From positions 3,256,788-3,320,787 of the forward strand of contig NC_053119.1 in assembly GCF_010015445.1 (NCBI RefSeq): DNA of 64,000 bases, given 5' to 3'. The stretch is from Perca fluviatilis. Taxonomy: Eukaryota > Chordata > Actinopteri > Perciformes > Percidae. The notes beneath the pieces were generated by a model. That model made no database searches. It saw only the letters and a list, made by a program, of their open reading frames with translations, and was not told where the DNA came from. The translations under genes were made by a program, and so were the position numbers. How positions within the stretch are numbered: the first letter of the stretch is position 1; each line of letters starts with the position of its first letter. Shown in pieces: positions 33,103 to 43,056 of this stretch.

Positions 33103-34730
33103 GATTATCTGGCCAATGCTGGGCGTCTAAGGCCTTTGAAACGCATAGAAGACAAAGATCTCTTGGTGGAGGATATTATCATGTTTCAGCTGGTTCATCG
33201 AGTTAGTGGAGCACTTCAAAGGTTTGTGTAACTCCATTTTTTAGCAAACATAATTAACCCTTCTAAGGTGTTCTTATTTTTTGTTCCACAGCCAATGTTG
33301 GACCCACCGACCATTAGTTTTTAAATCAATACAGCCATAAACATGTATATAAAAATACTAAACAGAGGTTTACTTAAGCTCAATTACCAATGATAGATAC
33401 ATCATTTATGGTTCATATTTGCCATTTACTCCAATTATAAAAAAAGGTAAAAAATAAAATAGAAACAAGATTTTTCATTCATTATCATCAATCATTATCA
33501 TTATTGGTGCTTATTTCTTAGAACTTAATCAGAACAGGTGAAAGTACTGGAAATGTAACAATTTTTTAACTTTGTGTGAGAATAGCAGGTACAAAGTTTC
33601 TATAGCCTACAATTATTACACTGTAATAATTACACTTGGGTCCAGTAGACCAACACACCTCATTTGTATCAGTTATGTGTAGGGGGTGTACCGGGGTGTA
33701 CACTAATTAAAGTAAAAAAATAAGTTATATTTTTATGTTCTTCAAAGAAAATGAGCCAAGGCCAATGAGTTTGAGTTAGAAGAAATAATAAATAGCATCA
33801 TTTTTAATTTAGCAAACATTGAAAACGGGTCCACACAGACCTGAACAGCTTACAAGGATTAAGAATAATGAAAGATTTTAACATATTTTTAAAAGTCAAT
33901 GTACAACCAAACACTCTGAATAAAGGCTTGCGATGTATCATATAAAATAACTTAAAGAACATCACGTTTTAGATAGTTGTCAAAGACAAGGCCTTTTTGC
34001 ATAATCAACAAACACTGAACTGTCTTATAAGTCATCCCTTTCATGTGCTGTGTGATAATTTATCCAATTTGAAAATTTATATTTGTATCTTCTCATGATA
34101 CATTTTGCACAGGGTTCAGGGAGGGGATGAAGACCTTTTGGTGTTCTTGATGCAATAAGAATGCACCCAGATGCTTTCAGACCGCTGTTTTGTACGAGGC
34201 CATCCCCACTCAGCGCGGATGTACTAGAACTGTCGCAGCGGGGCAGGAACAAAAGAAGGGCAGAGGAATGTGTGCATTTTGGAGGGACTACCTGCTGGAT
34301 GTTGAGGGTAAGTATTATTGCTAGTTATGGAATAAAAATCTTTTCATATGCCCTTCTGTCTGTCTTTCTTTCCTCCTTTTTAAAAAGTTTTCTACATGCT
34401 AGGTTTAATTTTTGTTTTTGGTGTTCTTTGGTGTATTTCTTTCAGAGCAAGAGGGACCCTTGCAAACTTGGGGGTATCCTGGCCTTTACGATGGGGAAGC
34501 AAATGATATTCCACCCCTGGGCTTCTCCCCATACCTTCAGTGGTTTTTCTCCATGAGCTGCCCCTCAGATAAGCGTCACATTTACCCACCGCAAACACAT
34601 GCATTAACTGCCTGCGGTTGCCAGTCCTGAAAAATTCGAGGATTTTAAGGAAACTATGGATTTTGCATTAAAAAAACTCAAGGATTTGGTCAGGAATGAC
34701 TTCCAAGAACTCCTTAATATACATTATTAA
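33103..34730 (+). pseudogene. HECT ubiquitin-ligase-like gene (G2E3-type), degenerate
   Basis: Exon 1 (33103-33222, after TTACAG) reads AGRLRPLKRIEDKDLLVEDI then MFQLVHRVSGALQ. Exon 2 (about 34113-34312) reads FREGMKT, then, after a frameshift, LDAIRMHPDAFRPLFCTRPS and, shifted again, FWRDYLLDVE before a GTAAG donor. Exon 3 (from 34446) has EANDIPPLGFSP and, in another frame, TCINCLRLP followed by EKFEDFKETMDFALKK. These match a HECT C-lobe in G2/M-specific E3 ligase-like fish proteins: the IPPLGF motif and the Cys loop (TC-x-N-x-L-x-LP) carrying the thioester cysteine. HECT enzymes pass ubiquitin to substrates; this copy is inactive. It lies wholly inside the transposon ends, on the same strand as the transposase. 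Confidence 0.8.
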
Positions 34731-34975
34731 AATCTGTTGCCTGTTGAACTTGACTAAATTGAAGAGGCATCGTTGTCAATAACTCACCATTTCCCTAATA
34801 CATTATTAATGTACTTATAAAACATTTAAAAATGGAATAATAACTTCCCCTGCTATTGTCTTGTGTACTGGTAAAATTTATATTTTAACTCCACTACATA
34901 CATGGTTGAGAGAAGGCAAGGTATGTGATAGGGTGACTGATTTTATTTTTACTTGGTTTTTTAATTCACATGTTT

Positions 34976-34978
34976 ATG

Positions 34979-35029
<51 letters not shown>

Positions 35030-35099
35030 ATATATATATATATATGTGTGTGTATATATATGTATATATATGGTGTATATATATGTATATATGTATATT

Positions 35100-35148
<49 letters not shown>
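34976..35148. repeat. (TA)n/(TATG)n microsatellite
   Basis: About 170 bp of TA, TG and TATG repeats. The frames across it are artefacts. Confidence 0.95.
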
Positions 35149-35149
<1 letters not shown>

Positions 35150-35597
35150 ATTCCTTCCTGTTCTGATATTTTTGTGAACACAGAGAGCACTTGTATGTTG
35201 GTTATGTTCTATTTTGATAACAATCAATAAAATCTATTAATAAAATGGAATAGAATAATCATTTGACTAAAAAGAAAAACTTTTCACTGGCCTTTTATTA
35301 ACCTTTATTAATTGCCTTGACAACAATGAAGTTGCTCACTGATAGAGATCACTAGGCTAAAAAAATAATAGAATGCCATGGTTACCGTCATTGGCTAGTG
35401 GGTCTACAGTTTCTAGAATTCTGTTCATAACTGTTTAATTGAAAATAAAGTCATTTTCTGGAACAACAACATTGAAGTCTCAAAATGTACTGGGAGGGGG
35501 GTCTTCATTCATTTCAGCGTTGTCACTCCTAACTAAAATGTTCTGCACTGCTGCGCGCAACTCGGATCGCGAGCCCGTGTAAAATGATAGAAATTAA

Positions 35598-35740
35598 GGT
35601 CCCGTCAGGTCCCGTCGGGTCCTGTCGGGTCCCGTCAGGTCCTGTCAGGTCCTGTCGGGTCCCGTCGGGTCCCGTCGGGTCCCGTCGGGTCCCGTCGGGT
35701 CCCGTCGGGTCCCGTCGGGTCCTGTCGGGTCCCGTCGTGT
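35598..35740. repeat. 10-bp minisatellite GGTCCCGTCG, ~14 copies
   Basis: A nearly perfect tandem decamer with T/C and A/G variants in the first copies. It lies inside the right part of the 8.7-kb transposon. Confidence 0.95.
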
Positions 35741-36305
35741 TCGGTCAAAGATCTTCAGCTCTACACCAAAGCTTCCCTGATTGTCATCCTCTTCAAACTG
35801 CTGGTTAATCAAGAGCAAGAAAGAGATGGTCCGAGTATGTTTGTTTGTTTGTTTCTTTTGTTTGTAAAGCGTCTTTGAGTTCCATGTAAAGCGCTATATA
35901 AAACTTATGTATTATTATTATTATGATAATTATAACCATTGAGCTCAGAAATTAATCTTTCCAAAATGTCATGTCCCAAATTGTCAGTTTCCCTCACAAT
36001 TCTCTGAACACACCGCAGTGTATCAGTGAAAAAGATAGTAATGTTTTCCTCATCACCATATACTTCCACAAACAAAAACTGACCTTGAAAAAGAAACTAA
36101 ATAAAATAAGAATAAATGTTTTCGTCCAAAAAGGTTGTTTTTTTCCTTAAAGTTTATGCTGCTTGATTTAATCATTCCTTCCTTCCGTGGTGACTAGCTT
36201 ACTTTCCTTCATCCATACTATACTTTACTAACTTATCCTCTTTCTCTCATACATACATGTAAAAGGATTATAATAGTGTGTGTGTATGAGTATAGCGGTG
36301 TATAT

Positions 36306-36367
36306 GCAAGATTATGATAGTGTGTGTAAGACAGAAGTATGAATTACCTCCTATACGGCCTCTCATA
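36306..36367. repeat. right terminal inverted repeat, 62 bp
   Basis: Exact inverse of 27690-27751. Followed by AGATGG at 36368-36373. Confidence 0.97.
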
Positions 36368-36373
36368 AGATGG

Positions 36374-38074
36374 CACCAGTACACATATTATTATCAAAAC
36401 TAGAAAAAATATCATTTGTAAATTTCAAAAGAGCAGTGGTAGTTGAGAAATGTTTCCTGAAACCTGACTGGCATTGAGATAGTAAATCATTAAGAGACAA
36501 ATGGTTAGATAATTGATCAAAGATAATTTTTTCAAAAATGTTTACGATACTATTAATTATTGAGATAGGTCTGTAATTGTTCATATTTAGGGTGTCCCCT
36601 CCTTTATGTAATGGAATAACTTTTGCGCACTTCCATGCCAGAGGCACTTCACAAGTTAAAAATGACAAGTTAAAGAGTTCAGCCAATGGAGAAGATAGAA
36701 CATGTGAAGAAAGTTTGATAAACTTACCCTCAATGCTGTCAGGGCCAGGTCCACTACTAGAGGATAGCTTGCTAATGGCCAGCTGGACATCAGCTGAGCT
36801 AACCTGTTGGAATTTGAAAGAACTATCGTAGGGCTGAGGATTAACAGTCGACTTTGAAAGATAGAGCGATGACTGTACCTGCGGTGTTTGGGAGAAATGC
36901 AGACTAAATGTATTGGAGATCACTGCTGGATCATTAACAATTTCATTATTGATTGTCATGTTACTCGTAGTACTGTTGGACTTACCAAGTAAGGTATTCA
37001 TTTTTTTCCAAAATTGTTTAGGATTACTGAAGTCATTGGACAAACTATTTCTGTAGTAATTGGCTTTAGCATTTCTTGTTTGGGTGGTACACGTGTTTCG
37101 TAGCCGTTTGTATTCCTCCCAATCACTAGCAAGTTTTGTATGTTTGTGTTTATTCCAAGCCCTATCCCGCTGTTTAAACAGACTGATAAGATCCCCATTT
37201 ACCCAAGGTAGATGATGACCTTTAACCTTAATAGTTGTCCATGGGGCATGCTTATCAATAACTTGCAAAATTCTGTATAAAAGAAATTCCATGCAGCTTC
37301 CATATCAGGAATTAGGCAAAATCTATTCCAATTTATCCTACTCACATCATATATAAATAAATCACTGTTAAATAATTTCCTGTCACGGATCCTAATATAT
37401 TTAGGAGAAAGATGAGGAGTTGAAATTTTCCAAATGCAATATATGATTGAATGGTCGCTGAAACAGTCCGAGAGAACACCAGATTTTATTATTCTGTTGG
37501 GGTGTGTGACTAATATCCAATCAAGAAGAGTTTTACTACTTGGACTGATTCTTGTAGGCTCTTTAATAATTTGTGTAAAATTTGAACCATTGAACATGTT
37601 ACGTTCAGTGAGAGTACAAGGATCAGTCCAATTTAAATTGAAGTCCCCCAACAGCACAATTTGTGATGTGTCACCAAGCGATGAAACAGTGGCAAGGATA
37701 TTTTGAACAGACTCCATCCTAGGAGATGTAGGTGGGTGATATATATTGCCAATTATTAATTGTTTGTTTGCATGAAGAATAACCTTTACAAAGATACCTT
37801 CAAAAAGCTCAGGAATCACTTTCGGAATAATTAATTGTGATTTCAAATTTGATGAAATGTAAGTGGCGACCCCGCCTCCCCTGGATCCTCTATCTAACCT
37901 GTATATGATGTAGTTGTCCAATTTAACATTGGAGTCTGCAATATTTTCATTTAGCCAGGTTTCAGATAATGTTATAATATTAGGATTATAATAAACAAGC
38001 CATGCCCTTAGTTGATCAATTTTAGGAACTAAACTGCGAATGTTTAAATGAATTACATGAAGACCTTTACCCAT
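36374..38074 (-). pseudogene. LINE ORF2, N-terminal part: endonuclease and RT fingers
   Basis: The 291-residue frame 38074-37199 is an apurinic-type endonuclease: HLNIRSL near the start, catalytic Glu in SETWLNEN, LDRGSRGGGVATYIS, the Asp/Asn in LLGDFNLNW, and the catalytic SDH box (CFSDHSIIY). A frameshift near 37285 moves the reading to 37292-36363, which carries HAPWTTIKVKGHHLPWVNGD, SGPGPDSIEGKFIK and CAKVIPLHKGGD plus YRPISIINS, the RT finger motifs. That frame breaks off at CTGAI where the DNA transposon enters. It normally nicks target DNA to prime reverse transcription. Confidence 0.9.
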
Positions 38075-38621
38075 TGCTTACAGTTTGAGAAGCAAATGCC
38101 AAAGTAAAGCCAACTGGCCATGGCTGATTTACAATAATTGAAGTGATTAGGGTAAGGACAATATGAGAGCAAACCATCATACATACCGCACCCGCCCACA
38201 CACACACACACAAAAAAAATAAATAAAATAAAATAAAAAAACACAATCCAACAAAATAAACAAAATCTTGCATCGAGACAAATCAAAATTAACATGCTCG
38301 CTCCCCTAAACATAACACAACTGAGCTTAATCAATCATATTACTTACTTTATTATATATTGCTAAATAAATTAAAGAGAATCACAATGGATTTAACAAGT
38401 TAAAGCTCAGTGAGATAGGACAACAAAACAGCATACTATTACCAACTAAAGATTGGCAAGCCTCCAAGCCATAAGAAGGCAGAAAGTTAATCAAAAAATC
38501 AAAACAAGTCGCACATGAAGACGTCTCTTATCCGTAAATGGAGTGACGTCAAGCGCTAAACAGCGCGTCATACCGTACGGAAGTAAACAAAACCAGCATG
38601 AGTCAAGACAAAGGTGAAGTA
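38075..38621 (-). other. LINE spacer between ORF1 and ORF2
   Basis: About 550 bp with A-rich low complexity (AAATAAAATAAAATAAAA) and no conserved frame. The length is typical of a LINE inter-ORF or partially decayed ORF2 leader. Confidence 0.55.
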
Positions 38622-39420
38622 TCAATCTTCCAAATTGAGTGGATCAATAGAATCGATAAACTTGGACGCCTCACTTGGCTCAGTAAACAGGTTATGATCG
38701 GAACCTCTTGTCAGCTTGATGATGGCTGGATATAACAGGAAAGCTTGAAATCCCAAGGTGCGAGCCCTGTTCATTATAGGGAAGCAAGGACGTCTGCGTC
38801 GAGCGGTGGCATCGCTATAGTCTGCAGTAAAGCGAATTGCTTGGCCGTCCACTGTCACCGGCGACCTCCTTGCGGATCCCAAAATCCGATCTCTGTCGGC
38901 AAAGCGAAGACAATTCAGGAGCCCCACGCGGAGGACCAACGCGATGTGCTCGAGTAAGCTCCGGAGGGCTGCTGTTCAATTCAGGAAACCATTTGAGAAG
39001 GCTACGCACCATATAGTCCAAGGCCTGATCTTCTTCCGCTCCTTCTTTCAGGTTTATAATTCGGAGATTGTTCCTCCTACTCCGGTCTTCCATCGAAGTA
39101 AGTTTCTGTTGAAGTTTCTCCATGGTGTCTTTATGTTCAGTAGTAGTATCCTCGACTCGCTTCATTCGTGTTTGTAGAGAGGTTGTAATCTCACGCTGGG
39201 ATTCCAAATCTTTGGAATGTTGATCGAGTGTCAGTTTAATAGAGTCCAGCTGATTTTCCAAACGTTCAAAGCAATCTCTGGCTTTTTTGTCGGCTTCGGA
39301 AAAAAGCTTTTGCAGAGTTTCTTCCAGAGACGCCATAGATAGTCCACCACACCAGGTAGTGACAGTGTTTTCAGCCTGTAAATTTGCCGACTCTTTTGTG
39401 TTTTTCCTTGTCCCAGGCAT
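38622..39420 (-). pseudogene. LINE ORF1, L1 ORF1p-type (coiled coil, RRM, C-terminal domain)
   Basis: RNA-binding chaperone that packages LINE RNA. The likely start is MPGTRKNTKES at 39420. Next come a coiled coil (LEETLQKLFSEADKK through KLQQKLTSMEDRSRR), then the RRM entry RRNNLRIINLKEG and RAHRVGPP. A frameshift near 38910 is followed by the C-terminal domain in 38939-38622: GSARRSPVTVDGQAIRF, then MNRARTLGFQAFLLYPAIIK. The order coil-RRM-CTD is that of the Transposase_22 family (type II ORF1p). Orientation and spacing fit one element with the downstream endonuclease/RT. Confidence 0.85.
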
Positions 39421-39547
39421 GATCAAAGTCATAAAAGCACAAATTCGAAAACCATGAAGCAGCAACTGCGCTTGGAGATCTTGATTTGCTGTTTTAAAGA
39501 ATTTTAGTCAGGGAGAGCTGTGAGCTGTAAGCTACTATGCCTCTACT

Positions 39548-39559
39548 CCGCCATCTTGG
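39548..39559 (-). promoter_or_regulatory. YY1-like motif CCAAGATGGCGG at LINE 5' end
   Basis: On the minus strand the first bases of the LINE contain CCAAGATGGCGGAGTAG, ~130 bp upstream of ORF1. Human L1 carries a YY1 site (CAAGATGGC) near +13 that positions transcription start, so a similar role is plausible. Confidence 0.6.
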
Positions 39560-39589
39560 AAATGCATGCTTGGTGCGCCCCTCGAGTTG

Positions 39590-39700
39590 GGTCATTTTCA
39601 TTACTCAATGCCAGACCCTTAATCTTTTGGATTTGGGTCTGGATTTCCAGGCTAATAAACCAGAGGAAGGTCTGGCAAAAGACTAAACCCAATCAGGAAG
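39590..39700. repeat. dispersed repeat fragment (GGGTCTGGATTTCCAGGC)
   Basis: Reads AGGAAGGTCTGGCAAAAGAC and GGATTTGGGTCTGGATTTCC, wording of a high-copy fish repeat. A diverged piece lies near 47910-47990. Confidence 0.35.
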
Positions 39701-42240
39701 CATATATATAGATGTCTGCATCATTGTTTCCAAAGATCTCCATTTCTGTCTAGACTAAAACGCAACCCTGGAGATTTCAAACCTAAACAGGGTCAGCAGT
39801 GTTTCCAAATGACTAGAAAACGTCGTAGCGTTTGCGTGCTCCGTGTTCGTGTTGCTTTCCTCCGGACAGATTATCACTACTATTTTTTTTAATTTATCAG
39901 CGATGAGATCCCCCACCAGGATGCTGGTGTCTTAAAATAATAGCTGGATTTACATAAAAAATACTAAGCATATGTATGCGTTCATGTTTGTGTGGGCATT
40001 TTGATTTTAAAGAACAACATCAGGAAACTTAATGCTGTTACATTCTACAAAAAAGAGGATATTGCAAATAAGCAGACTTACAAATATAGCGTAATATTAC
40101 ACATTTCATTCATGCATTTTCCTTCTTGTTTGCAGTTTGTGGCATGTTTCCAGGTTCGTATTCGACATTGAAGACATTAAAACTACAATAAATATGTTGC
40201 TGATCTCGCTGTGGAAACAAGCCAGAGCTCAAATTACCAAAAAAGAGCAGCGATTTTCTTTTGATGCGTCATCACCCCACACACAAAACACACCAACACC
40301 TCAGCGGGAGAAAATCCAAGTTGGAAAATAAGAAGCACTGTGAATAATGTAGGGGAAAGATGAAAGCTCAGCGTGGCTCAAAAATCCTACAACTGCGGAG
40401 AGAAATCTCTTGTTCCCAATGCTTTCGGTGAAAGATCTAAGTGTGCTGCAGCACAGTGATGTGGAGAGGCAGCGTCATCATCTTGTGACTCATCACCACA
40501 AAAAAAAGCAAAAACCAAAGCTGCCGTACTGAATGTAAACCAGTAAACAAGAGGAAAAAATTCAACTATAAAAAAGAAGTGATTTTGCGTAAGCAGATTG
40601 TGATAGATGATGAAAAACAAATCAATGCTATTTTCCGTTATACTTCCTGACCAGTCGCGATTTCTGTAAGACTGCAAGGGAAGCTCGGCTTCCCCTAAAA
40701 TGTCAAAAAATGAATGGACAAACATGTACTATTGTGTTAACATTTTATTGACTAAAAATGCGTTAGAACATGTTCATCTCAAAGACGAGCTGACTCGATT
40801 TCCTTCTCATACATTCCCGTAGCGTCTCAGTGCATTTTGAGACCAATCACACTCCACAATACTGAAACTCTTACGACAACTGTGGTGTTCGTGTAATTGA
40901 GAACTCATAAAAGCAACTTCAAACAACTTCTGTTGCATGTCATCACTCCTCTCTTTCCACTCATTTCCTCTCACTTTTTTATTATCTCTGATATAAATCA
41001 GAGTTTTCAAACTGTGAGAGCCACATAGGGAGAGACGTAAAGATATATGAGGTGAGTTGCATGCCAGGAAACCACGGTACCCAGAGCGCCTGATTGCTGC
41101 AATTTGCATCAGAAATCCTACGCCTTCTTCTTGAGTGCATATTGCACTTCACAAGGATATCATTATCCCTGACGGAAATATATATGCAAAGACTTGACTT
41201 ACTTCAGTATCAAAGTAATCCACTGATAGGTGTCTGTGTATTATAAACAGGAACTACTAAAAGTAAAACTTTTAATGGTGGGTTTGTGTCACATTTCTCT
41301 AAGGATGAACCCACAGTGTCAGAAAACCTCAGATCTAAATGTGCAAAAATCCTTTTAGATGGGTGTCCTTGTTTCGGTTTTGTTGCAGCAAAATGCACAA
41401 ATTATCGTTTTGTCTCAGTATTTCAATCCTGTGTCTTTTTGTGGCTATAGTCTACCTGTCATCCAGTGCGTTGCCCTTATGTTCATTATATTCTCCTGAC
41501 TGTCGAGACTAAAGATTCTGTGTAAGATGGTGGAAATATTCATTGTATTTTGTGTGAATTATTTTTTAGATCCCCTTCATTTCAAAGTCTGTTTCCATCT
41601 TGAGCTTGAGCCAAGAGGCCTGATGGTGGAGCACAAATGTAGGTGGAGGGGGTCACCAGAATCAGAAGGTTTCATCCTCTAACATGGACCTCCAATGTAC
41701 CCAAAGTTTTGTCGGCTAAATTGAACCGCAACGACGGCTAAACCTAACTGCTACCATGCTACCCCCTGCATCCATCTTTTCAGCTATTGCCATCTGGCAG
41801 GAGACTGATGGGTCCAATGGCCAGGAAAAACGGGTACAAGAGGTCCTTTGTCCCTGCTGCATGTAACTAGGACTACAGTTGAAAATTAGCCAACTGGCTA
41901 ACACTGGCGCATTTACAGAAATGTTGATTAATGTGCATTGTCCTAATCAAATAAATAAATCTATAATCCTGAATCAAGGCATACTCAAATAACTCCTCTC
42001 CCTTCTCACTCATGCACCATCCAGTCAGGGTGACAATGATGATGATGAGAATGATCAGGACTGAGAAGTGTACTATTATCTATTCATGCATGTTTTCTTT
42101 CTTTTAATTACTTATTTTAGATTTTATGTAACTACACAATTTAACTTATAAGGTCTGTGTGCTGAGTTTTAAGTATATTTATGTTGCCGGAGTGCCAAAG
42201 ATGAATTTCCAGTGTATATAAATTCAGTGGACAATAACGT
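39701..42240. other. no identified gene; unassigned 100-residue minus frame at 41109-40807
   Basis: Mostly AT-rich non-coding DNA. The minus-strand frame 41109-40807 (KVRGNEWKERSDDMQQKLFE, then VAFMSSQLHEHHSCRKSFSI) has balanced composition and could be a decayed transposon exon, but I do not recognise the family. Confidence 0.3.
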
Positions 42241-42242
42241 TT

Positions 42243-42246
<4 letters not shown>

Positions 42247-42330
<84 letters not shown>

Positions 42331-42332
42331 GT
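42247..42332. repeat. (TATC)n microsatellite
   Basis: About 21 perfect tetranucleotides following CAGTGGACAATAACGTTTT, a LINE-tail-like lead-in. Confidence 0.95.
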
Positions 42333-43056
42333 GACCGGTTGTCGCCGTAATTCCGTAGGATGTACGAATAGTTGAGCGTAACATCGAACGATATAATATG
42401 AAGCCGTTCATGAGATTACATTGCATGAAACAAAAAACAGCTTTAAATGAAGTGAAAAACGGTGGTTACAACACAGAGAACTATCCCAGTAACACTGCCT
42501 GACATGCTGTAGAATTGAAAATAACTTTTGACATTTTGATCTGGTACTGTACCTGTTGGAGCCGACCGCTGCCAAACGTACCAAGAGTGTCGAGCAGCAT
42601 GAAAGAAGAACTCTCCTCTGATCCTCCCGCTGCTGTCAGATCTCTCTGATGTTACTCTTTTTTGACATCTCTAATTGACTTTCTTGTTGAAAACCTCAAC
42701 CTGCCTCATCTTCTTCTACCTCGGTGAGTGCTTCTCTGACAGAATGGCTTTCTGAACAGCCCTCGGGAGCTTTGGACGTGGGGGGAGGCTGTGAAGGGGT
42801 CGTCAAAGTTTTCCAATTAAAAAGAGTCTTCTACGCAAACTCCAAGCTGCATTGCATTTTTGTCCGATTCATGTGGCTGTGATGGATTCTCCACGTATAA
42901 TGGTTTCATTTCAAAGGAGTGAAAAATGGTGTTTTTATGACTCTTATACTAATTGTTGTTAATAGATCTTTTTGTGGCTGATACTGACTTTTTCTTTTCT
43001 TTTACGCTGCTTGTTTATTGCCCTGTGCCGGAGATGGTTGAGTCCTATAAGTACTT

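Larger units (their letters stand above)
27690..36367. mobile_element. 8678-bp DNA transposon with three gene modules and 62-bp perfect TIRs
   Basis: The left TIR (27690-27751) and inverted right TIR (36306-36367) are identical for 62 bp, starting TATGAGAGGCCGTATAGGAG, with AGATGG duplicated outside. In order it carries THAP-DDE transposase (+), SWIM/YqaJ/PHD gene (-) and HECT-like gene (+). All three are decayed. A DDE_Tnp_4-type transposase beside a YqaJ gene is what Repbase calls ISL2EU-type, a Harbinger relative. The 6-bp duplication does not fit Harbinger (3 bp), so the family assignment is left open. Internal simple repeats (31.5, 35.0, 35.65 kb) inflate the length. Confidence 0.93.
26190..39570 (-). 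mobile_element. LINE with L1-type ORF1, split by a DNA transposon
   Basis: The minus-strand element runs from a CCAAGATGGCGG-bearing 5' end near 39570, through ORF1, a 550-bp spacer and ORF2, to a 3' UTR ending in an AATAAATAAAT-type tail near 26190. ORF2 is interrupted at codons for CTGAI/FLDLTKAFD by the insert 27690-36367. Removing the insert plus one AGATGG leaves the RT frame continuous. Net LINE length is about 4.7 kb. One frameshift in ORF1 and one between endonuclease and RT make it inactive. Confidence 0.85.

Noticed and set aside
26190..39570. Confident LINE target-site duplication
   Set aside because: TGAAAAT occurs near both ends, but the exact 5' boundary cannot be fixed and 7 bp is too short to be decisive here.
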